64,000 nucleotides of DNA from the NCBI GenBank assembly GCA_963971225.1, contig OZ020269.1, positions 44,599,264-44,663,263 on the forward strand, written 5' to 3'. Below the pieces are notes generated by a model. That model was given only the letters and a program-made list of their open reading frames with translations, was not told the DNA's origin and searched no databases. The first letter of the stretch is position 1; every line of letters begins with the position of its first letter. A program made the translations under genes and the position numbers. The DNA is from Melieria omissa (lineage: Eukaryota; Arthropoda; Insecta; Diptera; Ulidiidae). Shown here one piece after another: positions 44,197-54,864 of the stretch.

Positions 44197-45309
44197 CCAG
44201 TCTATAAGGACACATTTTTTTGGCGAATGGTGTTAAGCATACACCTTATTTTTTTCCATTTGACCCTAATGACTTAAATAATAAATATTATGGCGATCGG
44301 ATAACGATAACCCGTGCCGACTTGATATCAAACTTTAGCATGAAAAGTTAGTATAGAAGCCGTAGAGATATACACCGTCGGTATAGAAGTTGATGGAGTC
44401 GTCGGTCGATAACTCGGTATCTATCCATTCATCCCTGCGAGGGATGCGGATAGTGAACCCGTGATCAAGCTTAGTGGGGGTGCTGATGTGATCGATGCCG
44501 GTAGACATTCAATTAAACTTTAAGTGGTTGGAAAACTAACCCATATTAAACTAGTTTCCAAACTACTTTCTTTACAACTGGTCTATAAACTGTTTTACTT
44601 AGGACTAACTTTGGACTAGTTGCAATCCCCCGTCCGCAAATGGATGCAGACGGAGACAGTTGACTGTCGCATAGGACAGGACCATGTTAAAAGGGTGAGT
44701 TCGCTCCAAGGAAGCGAATCGGTACTAAAGTCAGCTATGACCGACAAGCAACCAGTTGAAAAACTATATTTGGACCAGTCCGAATTCCTAAAGGGTATCT
44801 TTCTATTACATGGAGGGTGGTAGTAAACTGCAGTTTTTCTGCTCTTAACCATCGTGGGAGTAACAAGGGCATCGGGATCAGAATAGTGCTTACAGTATTT
44901 ATATCGAGCCTTAGTCGCCAAAATATCGTAAGCGCCATTTTTTCGAAATTTTTGTTTTTATTGAAAATAAAAGTTTCACATCAGACGGACCTGTCTGCAA
45001 AATTACAAATCTCAGTAATGAATAACCCCCGAGAAAACGAGTCGTCAATTTTATCGTTTGAATTGTTTACTTGTTTGCATGGTTGCCAAATTATCGTAAG
45101 CGCCACTATGAACACAAGCAACTTCCAACTGCAACCTTGTCAAGACGAACAGCTCCGCAAGTGATATGGAAATAACTAACTGTAATTTTTTATTTCTTGT
45201 TACACATTCTGTTTTGTGCGTGATTACAAACGTTTGGTTAATTTTGGTAGAGAAAACATCCACGTAAATCATGGAATCTTTGGCTGCAAAGGTACAATGT
45301 TTTTAAATA

Positions 45310-45650
45310 TTTAATTAATAATAATAATTGATTGGCACGACAGCCCGCTTACGCGAGACTGAGGCCTAGCTTCCCGCAACCACCCTTGTTGTGCGTGTGA
45401 ATTTTGTACGCGGGTTGAAGGGACCTACAGTTTTATGCCGGTTCCGAACGGCAGGTTGGGAGCTTTTTCATAGGCAATTTTTACTCTCAGAGGTTTGCCA
45501 TTTCCAGCTGAGAGGACAGCCACCGAAAGAGAAAACGAGTTTCCCGTTATTTTTTTTAGGTGTTACTACATGCAGAATTCGAACTTGCGTCGCTCTGCAT
45601 GCGACTCGCTGGACCGCGCACTAACCAACTGAGCCACGGCGGCTGTCTGT
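45310..45650 (-). mobile_element. tRNA-derived SINE (duplication copy 2)
   Basis: Duplicate of the SINE at 41174-41514, with the same TSD at 45295-45309 and 45651-45665. Confidence 0.93.
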
Positions 45651-45723
45651 CAATGTTTTTAAATACTTATCTATAATATGAATTACAAATATTACAAGAT
45701 ATCATATTTTGTAGGAAGCTGGC

Positions 45724-47514
45724 ATGGGAATAAGAAAAATTGTTGATTACGAAGATATGGATTTTGAAGGATCAACATTAATGGAATTCGATGGGGAAAA
45801 CTGTGTTGGAACACGAGGGAAAAAAACACGAAAATACTCACACAAAAAAATACTGGGAAGGAGTGAAAATTGCACTGGTGTAAATAAGTCGGTGAAACCT
45901 AATCCATGTCAGGGTAAAAAATGCGGAAATATGTGTTCAGAATATTTTTCGGAAGTAGATCGCATCAACATTCACAATCATTATTGGGGGATGGCAAGTT
46001 CTCAACGACAAAAAGATTGGCTTCTTTCATGCAGCAAGTGCAAGAACATTGGGAGAAGAAGAGTGCACCTCTGACAAAAAAAGAAAATATCTTATGATTA
46101 TTACATTCGTTTCCAAGGAAAGCAAATCAAAGTTTGTCAACAGTTTTTATTACAAACTCTTGAGATTTCGCAAATGACTCTGCGTTCTGCCAGAGCTAAA
46201 TCAAAAGTCATAAACACCTGTGCCGCTACTAAACGAAAACGTTCGGCTCATAATAAATCCGATGCCACCAAAGTAGAACTTTTAAGAAAATATATTCAGG
46301 ATTTGCCGGCCGTCCCGTCACACTATTGCCGCAACAAAAGTAGGAAACTTTATTTACCGCAAGAGTTTCGAAATATATCTACTTTTTACAAGTTATATAA
46401 GCAAAGTTTAGAGACGAGTGGTGAGGCATCTAACACTTTGTCTATACATGTGTTTCGAAAATTTTTTCATAAAGATTTCCATTTGGGGTTTCATATTCCA
46501 AAGAAGGACAAATGCAATTTGTGTGAGAAATTTACTCACATGAACAGAGACGAGCAGATCAGATTTCAGCAAAATGACGTTTACAAAAATCATATTAAAG
46601 ATAAAGAAAGGTCAAAACAACTTTTTTTACCTGACCAAGCAACAAGCAAAACAGAAAACCCAAAGTTTTTATGTGCAAGCTTTGATTTGCAAAAAGTGCT
46701 GAACACTCCTCATGGTAATAGCGTTAACCTTTATTATTCCCGAAAATATGCATACTACAACGTAAGCATTTATAAAAGTGGAACGAGATCTGGTTATTGT
46801 TTTCTGTGGGGTGAAATTGATGGTCGACGGGGGTGTAATGAGATTTGTTCTGTAATGTTTAGATATTTAAAAATAGTAGATGAAAGAAAAATGTACAGCA
46901 CAGTGAGTCTTTACAGCGACAGCTGTGCAGGTCAAAATCGCAACAGAGCTTTCTTATCTATGCTTGCTTCTTTCCTTAAAACTTCTGGTTTCATTAAAAA
47001 TATTACAATAATTTATTTATTGCCAGGGCACACAATGATGCCAGTAGATTCCATACACAGTACAATTGAATCCTTTACCAAAGCAAGAAAAGGTTGGGCT
47101 CCCTCAGAGTGGCCAACAATTATTTCTAATTCTCGAACAAATCCGAGATGCTATGAAAGCATTGTAATGACTCACAAAGATTTCATGGATTGGAAAACCT
47201 TTTCGCAAACATTATTACCACCGACTAGAAAAATAAAATTTAAAAGTTTGCGATCGGCATACTTTGATAAAACAAGTTCTAATATAAAAATTAAGTACGG
47301 ATATTTTGACGATAGCGAAGTTGAAGTGGTTAATATGAAGTTAAACACTCGATTGAGACAGAACTCAAAGGTTGTCGCAAATGGCCCTACTCCACTCTAT
47401 AACAATCGTTTGTACATCTCTGAACTTAAGTACAAGGATTTGAAAAGTATATGTGAAAAGGTACCCGAAAGGTATCATAAAGAATACCTGGATATGAGTT
47501 GTAATGCACAATAG
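45724..47514 (+). pseudogene. Sola-like (DUF7869-type) transposase
   Basis: The first frame (45724-46074) has an acidic/basic N-terminus and a Cys-rich stretch (CQGKKCGNMCSEYFSEVDRI). After frame changes near 46050 and 46095 comes the long frame to 47514. It contains a zinc-binding-like CNLCEKFTHM, FLCASFDLQKVL, VSLYSDSCAGQNRNRAFLSM and YLLPGHTMMPVDSIHSTIES, the D..C.GQN.N and PGH.xMPxD blocks I associate with arthropod DUF7869 proteins of Sola-like transposons. The stop at 47512-47514 is TAG from the inserted element; the frame continues after it at 49881 (VQDTLAETDVEN, stop about 49921). Attribution to Sola rests on recall plus the 4-bp TSD. Confidence 0.78.
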
Positions 47515-49872
47515 GCTGGAGTGAAAATGGCCAAAAAAAATTTTTTTTGGAATATCAATTAGCTAGATATCTCAAAATGTGCCAATACATCAATATAAAG
47601 CTGTGTAAAAATTAAAAAGAAATTAAACAATTTTTTGATCTCCCATCGCAACTTTTAATTTCACAGTATTACGCGACATTAAAGATAGTCATCTTAAAAT
47701 TCAATTAAAAATCAAATACGCTTCTAATTACAATATTTAATGATGTCAAAGTTATAAACACATGGTTACAGGGTGAAGTGACAAAAATCACGTTTCGACT
47801 CGAACGTCGGCATTTGCTGACGAGAAGCAATGCGTGCACGGATGTCGCGTCGAAGTTAAGTTTTGCAGGAACCTTGAACCTCCGTATTTGTCCACTGGGG
47901 ACTGCTGTAGCTCTGGCCTTCATCACTCGTCGTAAGCCCAGTTCACGTATATGTGGTCGATGGTCCGTCATCATGGCCAGGAGCACATTCTCCGGGTGAG
48001 CAAAGTACGCGTTACGGTGAATAACGGGGTCAACGATTCCCTTGAGTTTGGAGCTGAGGTAACGTGACTTGACAAGCATCTGGTGAATCCAGAGAATCCG
48101 TGTGGGTCTGTCGTCCCGCCATCGAGTGACTGGAATAGATTAAGTCGCCGGATAACGCCCGATTTTTGTCCCGTGTTTACGTTTGTGCCGTCACACCCGA
48201 CAACTTTAATATTATCTGTCTTCGCATTTTGCTCTTTGATACTAGCGACTAAGTACTCAGCTATGTCTTTGCTGCAGCCTGATGACGGAGACGTATGGTT
48301 GAAGTACGAAGAACCCGGCTCTGCGATGATGGTTATGTGTTCTTCCGATATGGTTTTTCTGTGGTACTTGTTGTCGACGGCGAGGACTTGTGTTAAAGTT
48401 TTATCCTTGCGGCCATCAAAAAATAGTCCATCTATGCCCTTGTGAGTGTGGTCGTCTTCATTCTGCCTCAGTTCCTTTCGAATTTTACTGCGTTTTCGAC
48501 GGATTTTGCTTCGGTCGATTACTTTGGATCGGTCGTTGAGTGATACGAGACCAAGATCATGCAGAACTGTTGTTGCTAATACAGCAGCTGATCTGTCCGA
48601 AACTCCGGTCCGATCGCAAGCTATAGCGAGGGAAGGCAGAGAGATAGTAATTTTTTGGCACTCTCGATCCTGATTTCGCTTAGTTTTGAGTGATTCTCTA
48701 TCTGGGATGTACTCATAGACAGTGGGACTGTCAGACGAGTCCGTGTCGTATTCGGAACTTTCGGCAGAATAGGGTTGACTTTTGCTCGCATCGTCATCGA
48801 TCTTCTTAATCTTCATTCGTTTGAGATTTGCTTCCTCTCTTTCAGCTTTTCTCTTCAATTTTGATGTTACCACTTGATCTGTACCACCGATTATCATCTT
48901 TCTTGGCCCTCTCTGGTCTTGAAGGAACTGCCGTTCGTTTGCCGGAATTTTGTTGTGTTTCGTACATTTGCAATTGGCCACCATATCGGAGCACTTGCAT
49001 TTGCTGAGATCAAACAGAGTGTTAGCTTTGTCACGAAAGTCCGATAATCTCCGTTGGTAGTTTGGTTGATTCCTTTTACATTTGTTGACTTTTAGCATTG
49101 TGTTGTATTTGTCGTGGAACGATCTAAGTTTTTCTATCGCTTGTGCATGCGTTACTGTTGGAAGTGAGGCCCTTTGCCATATCTCTTCGACTTCATAGCA
49201 CAGTTTTTGAGATATGTCAAAAAATTATGGGTATTTACCATTGTCCGTCTTCAGATCTTGTCAAAGTTGAATATATTTCTTCATGAGATCGGTGTAGGTC
49301 GGCAGAGTATTGGTCGGCAGGTTTCGTGGAGCGCCAAATATCACGCACGAAACTTTGTCTCTTGTAACTGTCATCTCTTTAAAAATATAAAGAAATAACT
49401 AGTAACCCTTCACTGCCCTACCTTTTTGCGCACAAGTTCAGGTACTCACCTTTTTTTTGTTTTTTTCGGTCACTCGGTCACTTCACAAGGAAATCGTGAA
49501 CATTCAACAATCATAAACAGAATTAAACTAGCGGGGTTTGCCACATTCCAACGATTAAAACACGAATTGTAATTTGTAATATTTTATTCGCTCAAACAGG
49601 ACTGCTACAATAAATAACTTAAAACCCGCAAACCTAAAGCAAAGGCTACTGAGATTTATTTTGAATCCTTAACTGAGTTGAAATTACGACTTTCACTTCT
49701 TTCGGCGAAAGTGAAAAAAGTATTAAAAAAAATTATTTCAATTAGGTGATGGGCGATCAAGGAGTTGTTAGAAACTAATATAATTTTGCAGGATTGGTAC
49801 CATGGACATTTGGCACATTTACAATATACTAGCTTCTTAAAATTTTAAAATCAATTTTTTCACTCCACCCTA
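47512..49872 (-). mobile_element. 8-bp-TSD DNA transposon of unrecognised superfamily
   Basis: A 2361-bp element with TIR TAGGCTGGAGTGAAAA / complement of TAGGGTGGAGTGAAAA. The duplicated host sequence ATGCACAA is at 47504-47511 and 49873-49880; a further two bases TA also match on both sides, so the TSD could be 8 to 10 bp. It carries one minus-strand gene (next entry). It sits in the last codons of the Sola-like frame. Confidence 0.85.
47705..49098 (-). pseudogene. Protein of the 8-bp-TSD element, one frameshift
   Basis: The first 375-codon frame (49098-47971) has a Cys-rich N-terminus (SKCKCSDMVANCKCTKHNKI), a basic, nuclear-localisation-like part (KLKRKAEREEANLKRMKIKK), an acidic Ser-rich linker, and a core with DRTGVSDRSAAVLA, DGLFFDGRKD and VVGCDGTNVNTGQKSGVIRR. 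It continues in the 48079-47705 frame with VKSRYLSSKLKGIVDPVIHR, NAYFAHPENVLLAMMTDHRP and LGLRRVMKAR. This recalls a widespread uncharacterised arthropod protein family; I cannot name it. A segment after GVIRRLN seems deleted. The D residues in FFDGR, GCDGT and the C-terminal part could be catalytic, which is speculation. Likely the transposase because it is the only gene between the TIRs. Confidence 0.65.
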
Positions 49873-49880
49873 ATGCACAA

Positions 49881-50484
49881 GTCCAGGATACCTTAGCAGA
49901 GACTGACGTTGAAAACTGAAGAGCAAATAATTTATAACTTTTTTGAATAAACTTTTTTTTACTGTGAAATGTTAAATTTTATTCTAAGCTGAAATGTAAT
50001 TTGAAGTTGAAATGTTTTTTTTTGGTATTATTACATTTGTTACTTCTTTTGTAGTTAAATAAATATTGTTGAAACTACAAATTTGTTTTTAATTGTTAAT
50101 TTTAACCCACTATTTTCTGCTAGTTTTCATAATGCTTTTACAATATTTTACAATTCATAATAACTTTTGCGACTATATTATTATAAACATGACAAGAAAA
50201 CAAATTAAAAGGGAAGCCAACGTCAAACATTTTTATCGTAAGCGCCACAGCTTGTGCGTGCTTCACAATATTCGTGGTAGCAAAATTATCGTAAGCGCCA
50301 TTAAATACGCTCCTGTTATGCGAATCCAATTTTTTTTATCGGTATTCCACAAATAACTTTAAACCAGTAATGCATGCACAAAATGGAAGCATTTAATAAC
50401 ATAATATAAAAGAAAAACACAAAAAACCGTTTCCTGTAAAATTACGAATTTGGCGCTTACGATATTTTGGTGACTAAGGCTCGA
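49881..50484 (+). other. Right part of the Sola-like element
   Basis: The last transposase codons to about 49921, then AT-rich 3' non-coding sequence with the ATCGTAAGCGCCA motif twice in direct orientation (about 50236 and 50285) and once inverted in the TIR. Confidence 0.7.
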
Positions 50485-50488
50485 TATA

Positions 50489-50801
50489 TTCAAATTCTAT
50501 GATTGCAATAGATCGCGCCTAAGCATTAACCGTCATACCATAAACACCATCTCAATATTGCGAGCAGACAATTTTTTCTATATCTTATGATCAAAAAAGA
50601 ACGAGAATTAAAATCAAATTCTTTATTATCCCCTTTCAAAACTTTCCTCCTCAAGCGAAGCGCCGCAACGGCTGAAATGTTTTGCTGTCAGCCATGTTGC
50701 AAAAAGGTCCCTATTTATGACTGCATACACCACTGAAAATGTTGAATTTCTTAAAAACGTGCAAGTTTGTGCAGCTAAAGTCTATGGTTTCTCTTAATAC
50801 A
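50489..50801. other. Spacer between Sola-like element and E3
   Basis: Nothing recognised. AGATCGCGCCTAAGCA (about 50511) resembles GCTTAGGCGCGATAT in the repeats at 55492-55745. Confidence 0.35.
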
Positions 50802-50803
50802 TA

Positions 50804-52018
50804 GGGTAAAAGGTTCGGTTGTGGGCATAGTTCGGTTGTGGGCACCCCTTCGTATCTCTTGATAGAAAGCAGGCTGGGTTTTTTTTGACTAAGGCCATTT
50901 GTTCATTATGGAACCACGATCTTTTTGTGCCAAATACTAAGTCGAACAGACACGCCTGCTTTGTGCTGGGACCATATATATCTTTCTGTGCTTAAAAAAT
51001 AAGACAAACATTTTTTTACACATTTTAAATGGTGTCATAAAACGAAGTGAATCCATCGAGAAGGCGAGTAAAATGCATTTTTATTTAGTTAATTTATTAT
51101 ACTTTGTGATCCAATATTGATTACAACCAATATGTTTACCCCGAACAAATTTTTCACTACTTCTCAAAATGGCTGCCAAATTCGGTTGTGGGCACCGCAA
51201 TTAGTTCGGTTGTGGGCACCCGTCTTTTAGTGATTTTGTAAGTTTTGGTAAGTTATTTCATCAAAAATGGTCTTTTAACGCATTTTTTGGTTGTTTTAGC
51301 TATATCTTCCGAGGGTAAATAACAAAAATCCTCCGATATTTTTTTAATGTGTTGGATGTAATTTAACATTGTTCTGCAGATAAGCTAACCACAAAATCGA
51401 CCTGCCGCAGCGTATGCGATTTCCCAACGCTACAAAAAGAAGGTGGAAGAAAATTTCGGAGACATCAAAGCTGTCGACGGTGGTGTTTTCTTCTTTTTCT
51501 TCTTTTCGTGGATGTTATCGAATCAGGTTGACTGGTGTTTTCCACCTTCTTCACGTCACAGCACTTGAAGAGTGTTAATTAATTAGGTTGAATTTCATTT
51601 TACTTTAGGTCTTCTTGACAGCCCAGGAGAATGACTTGGTCACTTACATTTTGAAATGCCCATCCATCTAAAATGTGCCCACATGCGTACCAGCTACTTC
51701 ACATGCGTGCATTGTGCTTCAAATAATTAAAACTTAATATTTTTCTATATTCGTGTTGGTTTTTTTAATATTTCCTCGTTTCCAGCAGATTTTCCAAGGG
51801 TGCCCACAACCGAACCAAAAAAAGTTTTTGTTAAAAATGACTACTTTACAAAATTAAAAAAAAAAATTTTCTATTTGACGGAATCGATTTACTTTTGTCA
51901 TTACTTGTTAGCTAAGGCTTCTAGCTTTCCATAGATGTCCATATGTCCGATTAAGAAGAACTTGGTAAAAAGTTATGAGCCAAAAACAAAAAGGTGCCCA
52001 CAACCGGACCCATTCCCC
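50804..52018. mobile_element. E3: TA-flanked non-coding element with six GGTTCGGTTGTGGGCACC-type motifs
   Basis: A 1215-bp element with ends GGGTAAAAGGTTCGG / complement of GGGGAATGGGTCCGG, flanked by TA (50802-50803, 52019-52020). Motif copies are direct at 50812, 50829, 51181 and 51204, and inverted at about 51799 and 51993. No coding capacity. Left-half spacing equals that of E2 (+377 and +400 from the start). It shares a pre-terminal block with E2 (GTTATGAGCCAAAAACAAAA, about 51971-51990). Confidence 0.85.
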
Positions 52019-52020
52019 TA

Positions 52021-52287
52021 CTTTCAGCTATATCACACTGTAAAATCTCGAAGTTGTAAGTAGTTTTTTGTTTTTAGTTTATCTAAAGTTTGATGACACT
52101 GCACTTTTATTCCTACGAATTTACGTTTCTTCAAGTAATGGTACAAGGAATATAGAAAGCAAAACAAAAAAAGGAAAGCTTCCCAGAGTTGCAAAAATAG
52201 TATATTTATAGAATATATTTACTTAGCATAAGGTTCCATTGGCAATTTGTCAAAAAGAGTCCTCGAACTTACATTCAACAAATTGCA
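52021..52287. other. Spacer
   Basis: No gene or repeat recognised between E3 and the piggyBac element. Confidence 0.35.
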
Positions 52288-52838
52288 TTAACCCTTTACG
52301 GCACCGTGTGACATATCTGTAACAAACCACTAAAATAGCAATAAAATGCAATGTTAACAAGTAATCTCTGTTTTTGTTTTTTCTTTACTTCTTATATACG
52401 GTAGTGCATGTAATATAAAAGTACTACATAGCAATCGTTAAGTTAAAATGTAAAATTTTTCATTTAGTGTTCAGAAATCGTGAGTGTTATAACAGTGCAT
52501 TGTCGTGAATTTTTAATTTATTAAAAAAATTTATCAAAGCGATTTTTAATTACTTTTTTTGTGCAAAATAACAGGTGAATACTTTCTCTTTAAATAATGT
52601 GGTCGAATTCATAAAAACATTTGATGGTTTTTATGAAATCCAGAAATTACTGTTTGTAACATTTCTGTCACATTGCGGAACAAAGGCAACTTTTGCTGTG
52701 TACCGCGCAATGTGACATTTCTGTTACAAACCGTTATAATGATCAGAAAAAAATGAATACAAAACAAATGAATGCAGATCTAAGGAATGTTTTATTCAAT
52801 TTCTTCGTGGTGATTTTTCATGGTTTATAGTTATCACA

Positions 52839-53372
52839 ATGGCTTACCGCAACAGAAAAATTTATGAACTAAATGAAGCAGTTTTTAGAAGTTATGAAGA
52901 AAGTGAGGACGGGTTCGAAGATGAGGATGATGATGATGCACTGGAAAACCTTGTTTTGGGAACCGGAAACGATAATGATTTAGTTGAGGATATGGAGTTC
53001 TCCTTACATGATGAGGAAGATGGCGTAAATATTGAGAATATTATCGACGACTTGGAAAGCGACGACAACATCCCATCGACTTCACAGACTAAGAAAGCGC
53101 GATACTCAAGGTCTATCAGCCAGCCAACCATTTTATCGAAGAAGCAAAATCTTCAATTAAGTGAAGAAACCCTTCGTTTTACGGGCCATGATTCCTTGGA
53201 CCCTGAGATTTTGAATTTAGAGACACCCTTTCAATTTTTCCTACAAGTGTTTCCAGAAGAGTTGATGGAGCACATTGCAGAACAAACTAGTTTATATGTA
53301 GTTCAAAAAGATCCTGAAAACAAATTTCGTGCTTCCAAAATTTGTATACAGCAATTTATTGCTGAGAAGTAA
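52839..53372 (+). pseudogene. piggyBac transposase, N-terminal part
   Basis: A 177-codon frame: acidic N-terminus (YEESEDGFEDEDDDD), Ser/Thr linker, basic stretch KKARYSRSISQPT, then the start of the transposase domain TPFQFFLQVFPEELMEHIAE with QTSLYVVQK. It ends at a stop shortly after, where the catalytic core (with its three Asp) has been deleted. Confidence 0.9.
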
Positions 53373-53499
53373 GCGATGGCAAGTTAGGATGTTCTACCAT
53401 TTCCTTGACCTCACGATGTCGAATGCATGGATTTAGTATAAGAGAGTTCGAAAAGTAAATGGTCAAAAAGATTGTCAGCTATCATCAGCGGATTTCAGG

Positions 53500-53787
53500 A
53501 TGGAAGTCGTAACGGTTCTCTGTAAGATGGGCGCAACTAGCCCCATAAAGCGACAAAGTCTTGAACGCGAGCTCCAAGCTAAAAAACATAAATGGCCAGC
53601 GCAGAGTACTCCACCGATAGCGATAAGACATGATCAAATCAGACATTGGCCGGTATGGACAGAAAAAAGGATTCGGTGCAAGCTCCCTGGATGCGTAGGA
53701 GTCTCGAAAACTTTATCTGAAAAGTGTAGAGTAGACTTATGTTATAACAAACAAAATAATTGCTTTAAAATTTTCCACACTTCATAA
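53500..53787 (+). pseudogene. piggyBac transposase, C-terminal zinc-finger part
   Basis: Ends with IRHWPVWTEKRIRCKLPGCV and CRVDLCYNKQNNCFKIFHTS, the Cys-rich C-terminal domain that binds the element ends in piggyBac transposases. In a different frame from the N-terminal part. Confidence 0.85.
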
Positions 53788-54021
53788 AACATTAAAACTT
53801 TTAAGTTAAAATAGAGTTTTTTGAAATTTTAATGAAGATTTAAGTTTTGTACTCTTTATAGCTCAATGTGACATAAATGTCACAAACCGTTTTTTTCTCC
53901 ACTTATAGACTTTATAATAAAAATTTGAAAACTCGTGGAACAAATGTTTTTTTATTTACAAAAAGCTTTCAATCCAACCAGGTTTCATTAAGTTTGGTGA
54001 TCTTGAGCCGTAAAGGGTTAA

Positions 54022-54420
54022 TTTCTACCCAAGTCCTTCATAAAGTGCATAAATTGATATTTTTTAAATCCGTTTTCACATTTTAGTAAATTGAGGTACC
54101 TATTTACTTCAGTACTACAAAATTATTTTTCTACATTTACGACATTAATTTTTTTGATTTGTGTCCCTACTCGCAACACTGTGGAACGCTGTTTTTGAAT
54201 GAAATTCAGCTTTTTTGGTACCAGCCGAGAAGCGACGCGTTGCATGCCCAAAATATCAGTTAAAATGTGTTCGGGTGAACCAAATGAGATGCTCAACAAC
54301 ACAGCAATCTCTCTAATCTAGAGCTGCAAAACTATCGAGGGCACTATCGATAGTTTTCATTTTCACTTCACTACCGATGGTTTTCAATACTATCGATTCG
54401 CTGCCTTCTATGGTTTAGGG
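54022..54420. promoter_or_regulatory. Gene-poor stretch with DRE-like sites
   Basis: Contains the palindrome CTATCGATAG at about 54345, with related ACTATCGA and CTATCGATTC around it, and CGCAACACTG at about 54172. TATCGATA is the known DREF-binding site of fly promoters, so a promoter remnant is possible, but no gene starts nearby. Confidence 0.3.
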
Positions 54421-54430
54421 ATGCGCACGT

Positions 54431-54600
54431 AAAAAATACATCGATGTTTTTTTCTGATACAATGCCTCGTGAAGTCACATTGATGTTTTGCGATGTATCG
54501 CTTAAAAAATACATCGATGTTTTTTCCGACGCAATGCATCGTGAAGTCACATCGATGTTTTGCGATGTATCGCTTAAAAAATACATCGATGTTTCGATGC
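54431..54600. repeat. Tandem repeat of about 72 bp with ACATCGATGT palindromes
   Basis: Units start at 54431, 54504 and 54575 (spacing 73 and 71 bp), each opening AAAAAATACATCGATGTTTT and ending in GCGATGTATCGCTT. The third unit is partial. ATCGATGT recurs several times per unit. Confidence 0.9.
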
Positions 54601-54864
54601 ATCGTATTCCCTATAATTGCAAAAAAACTACATGAAATTGAAGAAAACAGTTAAGGTGCAATGTATTAATGTATTAATTAACTACACGTTTGATATTTAT
54701 TGTGATATTTGGATCGCGATACATATTGATAGATTGATAGATCGTGCGTAAATGCTACATGCTCAATATTGATCGCGTCAGTATTTAAAAAATTTTAATT
54801 CGAAGTTGTTCGATGCTCCGATTTTACATGCAGCACATACTCGCTTTCAATATCCTGGGCTTAA
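54601..54864. other. Unassigned AT-rich stretch
   Basis: No gene seen; scattered GATCGCG words only. Confidence 0.35.

Larger units (their letters stand above)
43182..47317. repeat. Tandem duplication, copy 2 (4136 bp)
   Basis: Second copy, continuing into the right half of the Sola-like element at 47318. The junction between copies at 43181/43182 has at most one base of shared sequence with its neighbours. Confidence 0.95.
44904..50484 (+). mobile_element. Sola-like transposon with both ends, interrupted by another transposon
   Basis: TIRs of about 34 bp starting TCGAGCCTTAGTCRCCAAAA (44904 on, and to 50484) with 4-bp TATA duplicates (44900-44903, 50485-50488). The motif ATCGTAAGCGCCA lies in each TIR and again internally at about 45093, 50236 and 50285. 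Insertions are a SINE (45310-45650) and a 2361-bp element (47512-49872). A 4-bp TSD is known for Sola. Without insertions it is about 2.9 kb. Confidence 0.85.
52292..54017 (+). mobile_element. piggyBac-type element, internally deleted
   Basis: A 1726-bp element with TTAA at 52288-52291 and 54018-54021, ends CCCTTTACGGCACC / complement of CCCTTTACGGCTCAAG. The imperfect palindrome TGTGACATTTCTGTTACAAA occurs at 52307, 52652 (inverted), 52709 and 53866. It holds both ends of a transposase gene with the centre missing. Confidence 0.92.

Noticed and set aside
47778..48673. Plus-strand frames at 47778, 48083 and 48446
   Set aside because: Antisense shadows of the minus-strand gene of the 8-bp-TSD transposon.
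54408..54635. Frames with repeated MYFLSDTSQN / HRNIDVFFKRYI units
   Set aside because: Translations of the 72-bp tandem repeat, not proteins.
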